A DNA stretch of 64,000 nucleotides from Luzula sylvatica (Eukaryota > Streptophyta > Magnoliopsida > Poales > Juncaceae). This document shows positions 1 through 11,175 of this stretch, piece after piece (the first letter of the stretch is position 1; each line of letters starts with the position of its first letter). The stretch spans positions 9,186,001-9,250,000 of the forward strand of contig OX326958.1 in the NCBI GenBank assembly GCA_946800325.1. The letters run 5' to 3'. Under the pieces are notes generated by a model. The model ran no database searches. It was not told where the DNA came from and worked only from the letters and a program-made list of their open reading frames with translations. The position numbers and the translations under genes were made by a program.

Positions 1-220
1 TATTATTCCATGAGATTAAGATACCCCCTGAAACACCCTTTGATTCTAAAAATTCAAAACCATTTAATTTCTTCCCACAACAATCCATATTAATTTTATT
101 ATCTATTATTCCAATCTTAGTCTCTTGTAAGCAACATATATCTACATTTTCATCTCTTATATTTTTATTAATCAAATCTCTTTTTTCTCTAGAATTCATA
201 CCTCTTACATTCCAAGACAT
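1..220 (-). CDS. LINE ORF2, N-terminal part of the endonuclease (runs off the window)
   Basis: Start of the second open reading frame of an L1-clade non-LTR retrotransposon. The ORF2 product would nick target DNA (AP-type endonuclease) and reverse transcribe the element RNA. Read on the minus strand from the ATG at 220, the protein begins MSWNVRGMNSREKRD, followed by CCLQETKI, the first two conserved blocks of plant LINE endonucleases (WNVRG and LQETK). About 73 codons are open to the window edge. It lies about 60 bp downstream of the ORF1 stop, the usual dicistronic spacing. Whether the rest of ORF2 is intact cannot be seen. Confidence 0.85.
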   Translation of the reverse strand, partial: MSWNVRGMNSREKRDLINKNIRDENVDICCLQETKIGIIDNKINMDCCGKKLNGFEFLESKGVSGGILISWNN

Positions 221-280
221 TATTCTAAGTTTTTTATATATCATATTAAGATTTAAACTTCTTCACTTAAATCTAAGTAC

Positions 281-2660
281 TTAAGTACTATGCTCAGCAA
301 TGAGATTGTGTATAGTCTCATTTATAGATTCATTTATTTCAATTCCTGTTGCAGTAAGAATGTGAACAATTTCCTCTTTATCCATAATTTGTTGCTTATT
401 TTCCAAATTTAGAGATTGAATTTCTGAATTTTTATTTTTTTCTCTTTGTTTTTTACTTCTCTCTTTCTGAATTTCTTTGTATTTTACTAGCTGAGCCTTT
501 TCCACTGGAGAAGCATAATATCCAGATTGCTTATTCAATAGTCTAGTACTCCTTCTATGTTCATCACATCTTATTGTTCCTTTTGTATTTTTCTCTTTTG
601 TTATTTTAATTTTGTTATTTGATGATGCTTTAACATTTATCCCTTGGTAATAATCTTTTATTGTTTTTTGTTGTTTTCTAGGATAATTGTCTTGTTGAGT
701 TAAAGGTAAGTGTACTAGGCAACTAGAAGGAACCTTATCTTGAATCTCTTCATTTGAATTCTCCTTGTTTTTGATTGCTTTAAAGTCCTCTTTATATCCT
801 ATTGCTGCAACTGGCATTGTTTCATTAATGATATCCTTGATATTGTCTTCTGATGAATTGACTGGCATTTCAATCTCTGTAGAGTTTATTGGTTGTGGAA
901 TATAAGGTATTAAGGCCTGAGAATTAATTATCATATCCCTCTTGGATGGTACAATCTGTATGGTATTTCCATCTTTATTAAGATCTGAATGTTCCACTGA
1001 GTTAACTTTTGGTACCTCTTTTGAAGAAATTATCAGTCCCTTTGGTGTGAATTTTATGTATAAAGAGTTTGATGATTCCATAAGAGAACATGGAACCTCT
1101 GATGTTGATATTGGTACCAGTCGAGATGATGTTGGATTTTGCAAGATTGATGGCTTTTGAATTTGAAGGAATATTTCTTTATAAAGAGGATTATGGATTA
1201 TTTGACTGAATTTGGAATGGCTAATTTGATATAGACCCTTGAACCCTAATAATCCTGTGATGATAGCCTTTTCTGAGGATTTCTGGATTATAGAATTTTC
1301 TTGAGGGCATTTTGGTAATTTTTGCTTAACCCTCCAAAAAGTGATCACTTTTTGCTTCTTCTTCCATATTTGAACTGGTTTCTTTTTTCTCTCTTTTATT
1401 CTAGTTTTACTTAAATTCCTTTGTTTTTGTTTTCTCTCATTGATTCTGTTTATGTTGGAATTATTTTGTTTTTGATATTGCTTTCTCATGTTTTCTTCCT
1501 CTTCCTTACTTTGCTCAATGATGATTTCTGAGGGCTTAATATTATTTGATGAACTAGCTATATCCCTTATCTCCTTAATTGGTATGATTGTTATATTATT
1601 TCCATCAATTAATTTAATTGTATTTGGTACCACTTTGTTTGATTCACAATTAATTGAAATTTTCAGCTCATGTATTATTTCAGATGGTATATAAGATCCC
1701 ACAGAGATTAGATCACCTAGAGGCTTAGCTATTATTTTGAGATCATGAGGATTACAGTAATTTGAAGGTAATTTTTCCAATATTATATTTTTTGTAATAA
1801 ATTGTTTATTATTTTGGAAATTAGGTTTTTTTGTTATATATACTATAATTTGATTACTATTTTCCTTATCATTACCTTCGTTGTTGAGAATTCTATTACT
1901 AGCTAGTGCCCATTTGCTTTTAGAATTGTCAGAGTTTACCCTTGGAATTTGACTGTTCTTATGGTTGATGTTTGGAGTTTGTATATCAGGTAAATTCTTC
2001 TTAATATTTCTATTTAAATTCGCATAACAGTATTTTTGAATATGACCTAATTTGAAACACCTTAAACACCTTATGGGTTCTCGACATTCATATCTAAAAT
2101 GATTAGTTGCTAGACATCTAAAACATTTAGGGGGCGTTTGGTTCGTGCTTTAAAATTACTATGCCTTGGCATCCATCCTAATTTATTCCATTCCCATGTT
2201 TGGTTGAGACATCAGGTAATAAATTAACGTCATCCACGATGCCCATGGGCATATTTCATGGGAATAGGATTACCACCAAAACTGGTGGCTTTTCTCTATT
2301 CCCATGGGCATTCTATCTTTTTAAATATTAAAAACTAAAATTATTCCAAAAAAGTTATTCATTTCATATAATTTCTAAATTTGTAGGAAAAGAAGATGCA
2401 TCAACCAAACATGACTATTATATATTCCATGGAATACTATTCCATGGAATAGAATTCCTTGGCATATAATATTCCAAGGCATATTTCAAAGCTTCAACCA
2501 AACGGCCCCTTATTCTTAAACTCTACCATTTGAGATTTAGGATTAACATATTGAGGTTTTTTTTTGATACTAATTTCCAAGGATTTTCATTTGAATTTAT
2601 ATTCATATTTCCCAGGACTTGTGCATAGGATGGTTGATGTTAATGCTTTTCTTCCTTGGA
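281..2660 (-). pseudogene. LINE ORF1 (gag-like, two CCHC zinc knuckles), disrupted
   Basis: RNA-binding ORF1 protein of the LINE whose ORF2 begins at 220. On the minus strand the frame is open from 2129 down to 281, more than 600 codons. It starts with two zinc knuckles at about 2035-2129: CFRCLATNHFRYEC and CLRCFKLGHIQKYC, both C-x2-C-x4-H-x4-C. A long low-complexity N/K/S-rich region follows, then a basic tail containing RRSTRLLNK, a motif often seen at the end of plant LINE ORF1. The N-terminal part at about 2510-2650 reads SYAQVLGNMN and WKLVSKK. It is one base out of frame with the knuckles because of an extra A in an A9 run near 2560. A Tourist-like MITE separates the two parts. Plant zf-CCHC_4/DUF4283 family membership is inferred from layout. 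Confidence 0.8.
2130..2509. mobile_element. Tourist-like (PIF/Harbinger) MITE inserted in LINE ORF1
   Basis: A 380-bp noncoding element. Its termini are inverted: it starts GGGGGCGTTTGGTT and ends AACCAAACGGCCCC. It is flanked by the trinucleotide TTA on both sides (2127-2129 and 2510-2512), the target preference of PIF/Harbinger elements. The interior is full of short palindromes such as CCATGGAATA and CCCATGGGCA. The insertion site lies directly before the first zinc knuckle of the LINE ORF1. With one TTA counted, the reading frame is continuous across the site, so the MITE is younger than the LINE. Confidence 0.9.
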
Positions 2661-2899
2661 GTATTTGCTGGAAAGAGCTTTACTGCTTCAATTTATTAGA
2701 CTTTTGAGAGAAAGATTCCTTCATCAGAAAAGAGTCGATTTCGTCCCTTTTGATCTCAAACTTTGAATTTATTAGGTCACATCCCTTGGAACGTTCTGTT
2801 AATGCTAGCATATTTCAAGAAAAAAATATGGAGATTAGTGATTACACGATATTGTGTGACTTTACAGGGTATAAATGAAATTAGTTTGAATTAAGTAAC

Positions 2900-2964
2900 C
2901 TGTGGAATACTTGTGCTGCTAGGCGAATACATGAAGCTTCCAGTAGGGAATCTTTGATAATAAC
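2900..2964 (-). other. Possible exon of an unidentified host gene
   Basis: A 65-bp minus-strand stretch is preceded by a pyrimidine-rich tract ending in CAG and followed by GT, so it has the form of an internal exon. One frame reads IIKDSLLEASCIRLAAQ without stops; a second frame is also open. A further protein-like stretch, KGCDLINSKFEIKRDEIDSF, is open at about 2690-2795, upstream of the LINE. The reading phases of the two pieces do not fit a simple splice. I do not recognise the protein. It may be the remnant of a gene interrupted by the LINE at 1-2660, or chance. Confidence 0.25.
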
Positions 2965-3764
2965 CTGATAAATAAAATTGATTAGAACAGTTACACAGTT
3001 AATACTTTTGATAAAAAAAAGGGTTACGACTAATGGTTTGTAATTGTGAATGATTCCAATTATCTATCGACAAGGTAATTATCATAATTATATGAGAAGA
3101 AAAACTTCAGAAATTCAAAGTTTGGCCCAATATTCCTTATGAGAGAAAATAGAAAAATCAATCTGTGGAAAAGATTTCGATAGATAACAAAGATAACAAG
3201 AATGATTTATTAACAATTATAATCTCCCAAACAGCTCAAAGCACGAATGATATACAAAAATCACAAATTTCCCCTTTGAAAAAAGAAAATCATATAAATA
3301 TCAAGTTATTACTTGAAGTAAATCTACAAGAACCGAAAAACAAGAATCAATTACCTACGATTCAGACCAGCGACGATCCTCAATCCTCGTGGTTCTCATC
3401 CTAGAATATGTGAACAACCATTTCTCTCCATCGTGAGCATCAAAAGCGACTAGCGAGCAGTTACTATTGCATCGAACATGGTTCAATTCTGATTTGGAAA
3501 ATTGAGGAACAAAGCTCTGATGAGAATTAAGTGAAGAAGAAGGCAGAATAAAACTCTGATGAGAAAGAGAGACGTTGAGGAAGGAGGAGAGGTGAGAGGG
3601 CTCTCTCTCTCTCTCATGGGGTGAATATATGGAGAAGACGCCAGATCCAACGTTCGGATCTGGAACATTCGATTTCCAACGTTCGAGATCTCCAGTTTTT
3701 GTTTTGATCTCCAGTTCGGATGAACTGGACTAAGACAATTCAAGTTTTTACTTGATAATTAAGA
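2965..3764. other. No supported gene; possible minus-strand leader with a CT repeat
   Basis: No convincing ORF. On the minus strand the segment about 3480-3660 is pyrimidine-rich, with a (GAGA/CTCT) run at about 3598-3616, as in plant 5' untranslated leaders. It is followed by short upstream ORFs and a possible splice donor near 3350. This would fit the 5' end of the gene suggested at 2900-2964, but no protein supports it. Confidence 0.3.
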
Positions 3765-5738
3765 GGGAATTTTATCAAATTAACCAAGTTCGAAAATTTT
3801 ATACCCGAAATAACCAAGTTTTGAACATAATTCCAAAAATGTCTTTTGCGGGGTACCATTCCGCGCCGGGCGGAGAATGGTTGTCCGCTTTTCCTTAATT
3901 ACTGACCTGGGGAGATTAAAAAACAATTAAGGAAAAGGCGGAGAATGGAAGTCCGCCTGATTGAAAAATTGATATTTGCTCCCAAATTTTACCATAACAT
4001 TATCTATGTTCTAAAGTAGTTTATTTAATTAAACTAATAACTAATACATGTTGGTTGTTAACTTAATACGTAATTAATAATTATTCGAATACTTAAATTT
4101 GAATAAATTTTACTGAATATTTAATTATATATATTAATTATCAATATAATTGAACGTGATAACTAAATAATGGATAATTCGGCGGGTAAGTTTTGGAGTA
4201 GAATAAAAATTTTATATATTTTTTCAAACGTTTCACGTGGTGTTTGTCGGATATTAAAAAAAAAAAAATTATACTACTCCAAAAATATACCCGCCGAATT
4301 ATCCATTATTTAGTTATTACGTTCAATTATGTTGATAATTAAGAAATATAATTAAATATTCTGTAAAATTTATTCAAATTTAAGTATTCGAATAATTATT
4401 AAATATGTATTAAGTTAACAGCCAACATGTACTAGTTATTATTTTTATTAAATATACCAATTTAGAACACAGACAATGTTATGGTAAAATTCGGAAACAA
4501 ATACCAAATTTTATCATAACATGATTTATGTTCTAAATTAGTATATTTAATTAAAATAATAACCAATATATGTTGGTTATTAACTTAATACGTAATTAAT
4601 AATTGTTCGAATTCATAAATTTGAATAAATTTTAATGAATATTTAATTATATTTCTTAATTATCAACATAATTGAACGTAATAACTAAGTAATGGATAAT
4701 TCGGCGGGTACATTTGGGAGTTGAATAATTTTTGTTATAAATTTTTTTCCAACGCGTGTGTCAGATATTAAAAGAAAATTAATTTTCTCCGAAACGTACC
4801 AGCCGAATAATCCATTATTTAGTTATCAGTTCAATTATATTGATAATTAAGATATATAATTAAATATTCATTAAAATTTATTCAAATTTATGAATTCGAA
4901 TAATTATTAATTACGTATTAAGTTAACAGCCAACATGTACTAATTATTATTTTAATTAAATATATTAATTTAGAACATAAATCACCTTATGATAAAATTT
5001 GGTATTTGTTTCCGAATTTTACCATAATATTATCTATGTTCTAAATTGATATATTTAATAAAAATAATAACTAGTACATGTTGGCTGTTAACTTAATACA
5101 TATTTAATAATTATTCGAATACTTAAATTTGAATAAATTTTACTGAATATTTAATTATATTTCTTAATTATCAACATAATTGAACGTAATAACTAAATAA
5201 TGGATAATTCGGCGGGTACATTTTGGAGTAGTATAATTTTTTTTTTTTAATATCCGACAAACACGACGTGAAAGGTTTGAAAAAATATATAAATTTTTTA
5301 TTCTACTCCAAAACTTACCCGCCGAATTATCCATTATTTAGTTATCACGTCAATTATATTGATAATTAAGATATATAATTAAATATTCAGTAAAATTTAT
5401 TCAAATTTAAGTATTCGAATAATTATTAATTACGTATTAAGTTAACAGCCAACATGTATTAGTTATTAGTTTAATTAAATAAACTACTTTAGAACATAGA
5501 TAATGTTATGGTAAAATTTGGGAGCAAATATCAATTTTTCAATCAGGCGGACTTCCATTCTCCGCCTTTTCCTTAATTGTTTTTTAATCTCTCCAGGTCA
5601 GTAATTAAGGAAAAGCGGACAACCATTCTCCGCCCGGCGCGGAATGGTACCCCGCAAAAGACATTTTGGGAATTATGTTCAAAACTTGGTTATTTCGGGT
5701 ATAAAATTTCCCAATTTGGTTACATTGAAAAAAATTCC
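3765..5738. mobile_element. Long foldback (Mutator-like) nonautonomous element, about 2 kb
   Basis: The element is bounded by 9-bp direct repeats TAATTAAGA (3756-3764 and 5739-5747), the target-duplication length of Mutator-like elements. Its ends are inverted: GGGAATTTTATCAAATTAAC on the left matches the complement of the right end (GGAATTTTTTTCAATGTAAC). Strong identity resumes at 3803-3880 versus 5640-5700, including a GC-rich block containing CCATTCCGCGCCGGGCGGAG. The left half is an inverted copy of the right half over nearly the whole length, with the symmetry centre near 4750. No transposase or other ORF is present. The superfamily is inferred from the duplication length and long inverted ends. 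Confidence 0.85.
3982..5523. repeat. Three consecutive ~510-bp palindromes inside the foldback element
   Basis: The core consists of six alternating inverted half-units of about 220-230 bp. Each runs from a block like ACCATAACATTATCTATG to one like GGATAATTCGGCGGGTA. They pair as palindromes at about 3985-4500, 4505-5010 and 5020-5520, each with a 60-80 bp spacer. The spacer of the first palindrome (TTTCACGTGGTGTTTGTCGG) appears in reverse complement in the third (CCGACAAACACGACGTGAAA). The whole array is therefore itself palindromic around the middle unit. Confidence 0.85.
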
Positions 5739-5747
5739 TAATTAAGA

Positions 5748-6654
5748 CGCATGTAATTGACATATAAAAGGTACAGTGGAGAACTTGAGGTATACTCATA
5801 TTGATAAATTTATATTCTACATATAAAATGACATTATGAAATTTTAAAATATAAATGCCTAATTAGTATGTTAATGACATATCAAAAGACTGTTATTGGC
5901 AGCTAAAAAGATATGTTAATATTCAAAACATTAAATTACATATTACATACATAAAATAGTATATTGCCATTTAAAAATGCCTATTAATATTAAAAAAAAG
6001 TAGTTGGCACAGAAAATTTGGGTGTTGGCAAAGATATAAAGGACAATAGAAAATAAATTGGACAGTCAAGAATATATATATACAAAAAATCCACGTTATA
6101 CATATAATACATATAGAAATGGTATATTGACATTTAAAAAAAAGGAAACAAATATACTATCCATTTAAAAATCAACCTTATACATATGAGAAATTACAAT
6201 AATATTAGGCACCACCCACAATTTACCCGCACTTCACCGGCAATTGGTTGATTAGGAAATTTATTGCATTAATTACTTTCTTAATTAATATATGCGGGGT
6301 AGATTGGGGGTTTATTTAGCAGGGTGCAAAACATTACCGGAGAAATTATCCGCTGACGTCAACATTGTTAATTCATTAATCTCCCATTTTTTTTTGTCTC
6401 CGCGGTGTCTGCTGTCAGTGTTGTTAATTAATATGTACCCTTTATTTTTGGAGTTAACAAACTGCATAGAAACTTGTGTGAATTTTTTTTTTTCAGACAT
6501 TAATGAGATTTGACTCTACGACCCAAGTTTCCAAAAAACAAAATTGAATTCCTGTGATCTTATGACAAGTTTGCTATTGACTGATTATAGTTTCAATTAA
6601 TTCACGTGAGCTTGTAAGCAACTACGGAACATATGAATAAGATTTTTTTTACAT
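5748..6654. other. AT-rich spacer, no gene
   Basis: No ORF with protein-like composition. A weak inverted pair is visible: CCCACAATTTACCCGCA at about 6207-6233 against the complement of TGCGGGGTAGATTGGGGG at about 6292-6310. This could be the remains of a small foldback element, but no target duplication was found. Confidence 0.5.
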
Positions 6655-6884
6655 TCTTTTCATCATTTTTTTATCCGAAATTTTTAGTTATTTAAATTTT
6701 AATTCTGTCATAAGTTTAGGGAAACAATTACGGAACATAATACTAATTTATTGTTAATTCTTGGATTAATTATAGACGATTTTTTCATTAATAAATTATT
6801 GTAATTTTTTTTTCCATTTTTAGTTCTATTCTGGTAATAATTTCTTGTGCTAAATTATTGTAATAAATTCTTCACAATTATGAA
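6655..6884. repeat. Dispersed direct repeat, copy 1 (with 8936-9162)
   Basis: About 230 bp, beginning TCATCATTTTTTTATCCGAA and ending in TCTTCACAATTATG, is repeated in the same orientation 2.28 kb downstream with clear but imperfect identity. No primer binding site or polypurine tract lies next to either copy. They are taken as two copies of an unidentified repeat, not an LTR pair. Confidence 0.75.
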
Positions 6885-7915
6885 ATGCAATATTACTCTG
6901 ATGAAAATTATTATGATTCAAATGAAATATTAATTGCATAGTAAATATTATTCATCAGTACTTGCTTCAAATTATTCAAATTATTATAACTCAAATGAAA
7001 ATTATTATGATTCAAATTAATTAAACCAAATTTCTCTCTATGAATTTCACAATTAACAAATGGCGCAGATTGTGTACATTTCAAATTAACTAACAACTTA
7101 CTAATTCACAATTAACAAATGCCACCAAATCATACATTTATTTTTTGCTACGTTTCTAATCTATACAAATATGTTGTGACAAGTAAATTTTTGAAAAGAA
7201 GTTATTGCATATTTCAAATATTCCACAATGCCCTGTTATTCAATTAACATCTATTAAACAGCAATGTTCCAATTCTAATTTGTACAATTATAGATTTTCA
7301 TCAATTTAATCATAATATGAATATGATTATCATTAATTTGTTATTCCCAAAATTTCCTTTCCAATTTTAATTTTTACAATTATAATTTCAATCCAATTCA
7401 CACTGTCCAAAAAATTGGGAAATAAATATTTTATTACCTACAAAGAGTAACATATTTTCTTTGAATAGTTTTTTTTTAGAATAAACTAGCAATAGCTCGC
7501 GCAATAATTGTGCGGGACTTCATACATGTTTTGTATAATTTGTTTAAATATAATTTGCGCGGGTACGTTTAAACTCAATATTATAATCATGATATGTTTG
7601 CAAATATATCGATCCTAATAAATACATTATAATATAAAGATTCATGAAATTTATCATTCGTGGATATATACATTATAATTAATGAGGGTCCATGAAATTG
7701 GTCCATCATTATAAATCCATGCAAAATAAATAAATATAACATGTTATAATTCAAACAAAATGAAAGTTTCAAAATAAATAAATAAAAAATCGTGAATTAA
7801 ATATATATTTAAAATATCATTAATTAATATAAAAAATATCAATTTTTTTTTTAAAATAATACAATTATAAATTATACCATAAGAAATTAACAATTGAGTC
7901 ATTTTTTCATACGGG
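6885..7915. other. AT-rich spacer, no gene
   Basis: Short tandem AT-rich motifs such as ATTATTATGATTCAAAT recur at about 6905-7020. No coding potential, RNA gene or element ends were recognised. Confidence 0.5.
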
Positions 7916-7919
7916 GATT

Positions 7920-8205
7920 ATATTTGGAGCCCAAATAACACAAAAATAACATCCTTGATGAGGCCGCAAGAGATGATTAAATATGTTGATTAGTATTATT
8001 CATTGACTCAATTAACAATTTAATGAACCGTTTAATTGAATTGACACGTCAATTAACATTTACTAAAATTAACATATTATTAATTATTGATGTGTTAATT
8101 AAACGTCATTTAATCGAGTCAATTAGAAATATTAATTAATTCACTTTGTCACCTCATGAAGGATATTATGAATTGTTGATTTGTGTTGAAGAAAAACTCT
8201 TGTAT
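7920..8205. mobile_element. AT-rich foldback MITE
   Basis: The left arm (AACACAAAAATAACATCCTTGATGAGG, first 20 bases AACACAAAAATAACATCCTT) pairs with the complement of the right arm, which contains CCTCATGAAGGATATTATG and TTGTGTTG. The interior consists of AATTAAC-type motifs, as in the related foldback at 19145-19379. Exact ends and target duplication are uncertain; the coordinates are approximate. Confidence 0.6.
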
Positions 8206-8935
8206 ATTATATTATAGAAGAAGGCAAATTTATTTAATATGAAATTTTATTTTATGGGCTTTGGTTAAATATATAAAATAAACAGGTGGTATCATATCAG
8301 GTATGGATTATTTGAAAAAAATTAATTAAATTAAAATATTGAATTACTATAGCGAAAGCTTATACGTGGGAAAATTCATGGCACTAATTTCTTGGAATAA
8401 AATTACGAGGTCAAAAGACAAAAGAGGAGGGGTTTTTACCCTTGTAAGAACTCTTCTCTCTCTCACCCATCTTATTATCTGTTCTTAACCCTCCTCAGTA
8501 ATCCTCATATCCTTTTCTTCCATTCTCAAATTCACGTTATGTGCTTTCTTATTATCATTTCTTCGAACAATCCAAATAGAGATTGTCTTTTTTCTCATCT
8601 TATTTGGATACTCATTTATTGATTGTCTCGTGAATATTATTTATTTTAATTCTAAAAAGTTGCAAGATAAGAAAATTCAATTTGAACATTTTTGACATAT
8701 GGTTGTTTTGCAAGATGAATAAAAAAATGGTTACAAAAGTATGAATAAGCTTGAGACATTATAAATTCTGGGATTCATTAATTTGGAATAAAATTGAGTC
8801 ATAGTAGATTTTTATATATATATATTTTTTAATTGAGCAAAAAAGTTGGGACCGGAATCTTTGGTTTTGTTTAAAAAACGGGAAAATAATTTGGATAAAT
8901 TTGATATTAACTTGATTTAATGGCATGAAGATTAT
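8206..8935. other. AT-rich spacer, no gene
   Basis: A pyrimidine-rich patch (8450-8525) and a short TA run (8815-8830) are present. No ORF, RNA gene or repeat ends were recognised. Confidence 0.5.
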
Positions 8936-9162
8936 TTCATCATTTGTTTATCCGAAATTTTAAGTTATTTAAATTTTAATTATTTCATAAGTTTAGGGAA
9001 ACAATTACGGAATATAATATTAATTTATTGTTAATTCTTGGATTAATTATAGATGGTTTTTTCTTTAATAAATTCTAGTAATTTTTTTTTTCCATTTTTA
9101 GTTCCATTCTAGTAATAATTTCTTGTCTTAAATTATTGTAATAAACTCTTCACAATTATGGT
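8936..9162. repeat. Dispersed direct repeat, copy 2 (with 6655-6884)
   Basis: Starts TCATCATTTGTTTATCCGAA and ends CTCTTCACAATTATG, colinear with the copy at 6655-6884. The similarity stops about 20 bp before the hAT element at 9193. Confidence 0.75.
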
Positions 9163-9192
9163 CGAACAATGACGATGATTTGGTAACATGAG

Positions 9193-10109
9193 CACTGTTC
9201 TAAATATCACTGATATGGACCGGTATGTCAGTTTCATATCTCTAATCAGTGCCCATCCGTTACGATATGCCCCGTATCACTTGAGTGAATCGGTCGACCG
9301 ATACATGGACCGATATGGACCGACATGGGCCGATATTTGACCGGTTTGAACGATTTGGACTTGAAAAATAATATATTTTTAATAATGTTTTGGCTGGCCC
9401 ATTTTATAATAATATTTTTGCTAAAATTTTTGGCCCAGTCTTTCCATTTTCTTCTTTTGATGGAGTTAGATTCATACAAAAAAAAAAGAAATAGATTGGA
9501 GTCCGTGCGATTAAGCCATTTAGTGTACGTTCAATTCAATTCTACGTATCTTGACTAGAAAAAGAAAGAGATCGAAGATGTGCTTATTGCTTCGGACGGT
9601 ACAAGTAACACGGCTCAACATTGGTTAGTTGGCGGAATTGATGAGAATTACAACACAGCTAACGACGATACAAGAGATGTTGATAATGAAGAGTTCGATT
9701 CTAGTGACTCCAATGAAGAGATGGTAGGAGATGAAATCTATTTTGATCCAAACGAGGTTAGACTTTCATTGGGGGGATCCACATCTATATCTATAGTTAA
9801 TAAACACGATTTCGTGGTTTAATTTATTATATTATTTATGAATTTTATGGTATAATTTTGAATGTATCTTTAATTTAACTTGAAATTTTTGTTGTATTAT
9901 TGAATTTTGAATATTAATCATGTAAAACATAAATTAGTTTAAGAAACTTAATATAAATTAGTGTTATAATAATTAATTTAATATATTAACATTAAAAAGT
10001 ACACAACCACTATACCACTGATATTTTCCGTTATGAACTCGTTATGTCAGTCATATTTCTTATCGGTGACTGACCGATCTGTAAACGATATACGCTATCT
10101 GTAACATTG
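9193..10109 (+). mobile_element. Nonautonomous hAT element with 8-bp target duplication
   Basis: The element is flanked by the perfect 8-bp direct repeat AACATGAG (9185-9192 and 10110-10117), the hAT target-duplication length. Its termini are imperfect inverted repeats: CACTGTTCTAAATATC on the left and the complement of the right end CAATGTTACAGATAGC. Subterminal regions carry repeated GGACCGATAT-like motifs at 9215-9345. It is a deletion derivative: only the sequence for the transposase C-terminus is kept (see 9445-9822). Confidence 0.85.
9445..9822 (+). pseudogene. Remnant of the hAT transposase C-terminal (dimerisation) region
   Basis: The stretch reads KKRNRLESVRLSHLVYVQFN, the hallmark of the hATC dimerisation domain (usually IHTKKRNRL...RL..LVYV.YN). 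IHT is encoded one frame away just before the A10 run at 9478-9487, so a homopolymer shift has broken the frame. After a TAG at about 9556 the frame continues KKKEIEDVLIASDGTSNTAQ, then an acidic tail (DNEEFDSSDSNEE) to 9822, typical of the end of plant hAT transposases. No catalytic domain is present. A second, inverted copy lies at 12784-13245. Confidence 0.7.
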
Positions 10110-10117
10110 AACATGAG

Positions 10118-11175
10118 AAGAAGAAGAAGAAGAAGAAAAGGGAAAGGATCGCCCAGAAAAGCTTCAAGTTCGAGCTAATATCCAGATCTATATTTCTCGG
10201 TTTCTTTGTTGGGAGAGAAAGAGAGGAAGGGGGAGAAGAGACGAGAAAATGGATTTGGGGAGATGAGAAAATGAGACGGAGCCTCCCTTTGATTAGATAT
10301 ACTAATACTGATGGAATGTTCTATTCTTTCTATAGACTTGGTGTTCAGCTATGTGCCTATGAAATTAGTTTTTAAAACCATTCAGACGCGTGGGCCGTGT
10401 TTATTTGAAATAACATGAATATAGTGTTAAATGTTATTTGATATTTGATAAATATCAGTTGATTTATGTTTATACACAAAAACTGGTATTAAATACTCAA
10501 TAATAATATAATTATTAATGTTGATATAATCACTAATGCATAATTATCATTTGGCGTGTATTACCTTATAATTAGTCTGCAGCAAGTTATAATCACGTGA
10601 CCAAAATAACTGTTCAAATGTTTCGGTTTAATTTGGGACAGAACCGAATTGGTAGAATTTGATTTTTTCGTTTTAATTGAATCAATTCGGTTGAAAAAAA
10701 TTATATTGTTAGGTTTATTCGGTTCTGTTCGGTTGTATTATTTTGAAAACTGATTATAAACCGAATCGACCGAATTAATTTTTTATTTTCTTTTAATATG
10801 TTAATGTTAAAATGTTAAAATGTTAAAATTTGATAAATTTACAAAAATATGTGATGTTGTTTTTAAGCAATTAAATTAAATCCAATATAACCGCATTAAA
10901 TAAAAAAATTTACAAAAATATTACTGTGACTGGGGTTCAATTCATACACATGACCCATGATTTGAAATTTACAACAAATAAAAAATCATTTCAAAATGAG
11001 TTGTATTTGACCTGGAATGTAAAATCTGACTTAAATTATATTTATGCAAATTTGTCTAAATAAAATTAACTCATATATTTTTATATAAATTATAATTGTT
11101 CAAATTTATGAATCAAAATTGTGTAAATAAAATCTATGCACATATTTATATAAATTACATAGATGACGTGCAAAA
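10118..11175. other. AT-rich spacer, no gene
   Basis: A GAA microsatellite (10116-10138) adjoins the hAT element and is followed by purine-rich sequence to 10290. The rest is AT-rich with no protein-like ORF. Confidence 0.5.
10615..10780. repeat. Cluster of TTCGGTT/AACCGAA motifs, likely an eroded hAT-type MITE
   Basis: At least eight copies of TTCGGTT or its complement (for example ACAGAACCGAATTGG, TTCGGTTCTGTTCGGTT, AACCGAATCGACCGAATT) lie within 165 bp on both strands. Subterminal motif clusters of this kind are common in plant hAT elements. No clear ends or target duplication were found. Confidence 0.4.

Noticed and set aside
3165..3743. ORFs at 3165-3404 (+) and 3483-3743 (-) as genes
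   Set aside because: Composition follows local CT-rich and AT-rich sequence; no domain, no conserved start context.
6207..6310. Weak inverted pair as a MITE
   Set aside because: Only about 17 bases pair with mismatches, and no target duplication flanks them.
6655..9162. Direct repeats as the two LTRs of a small retrotransposon
   Set aside because: No primer binding site, no polypurine tract, no TG...CA ends and no target duplication.
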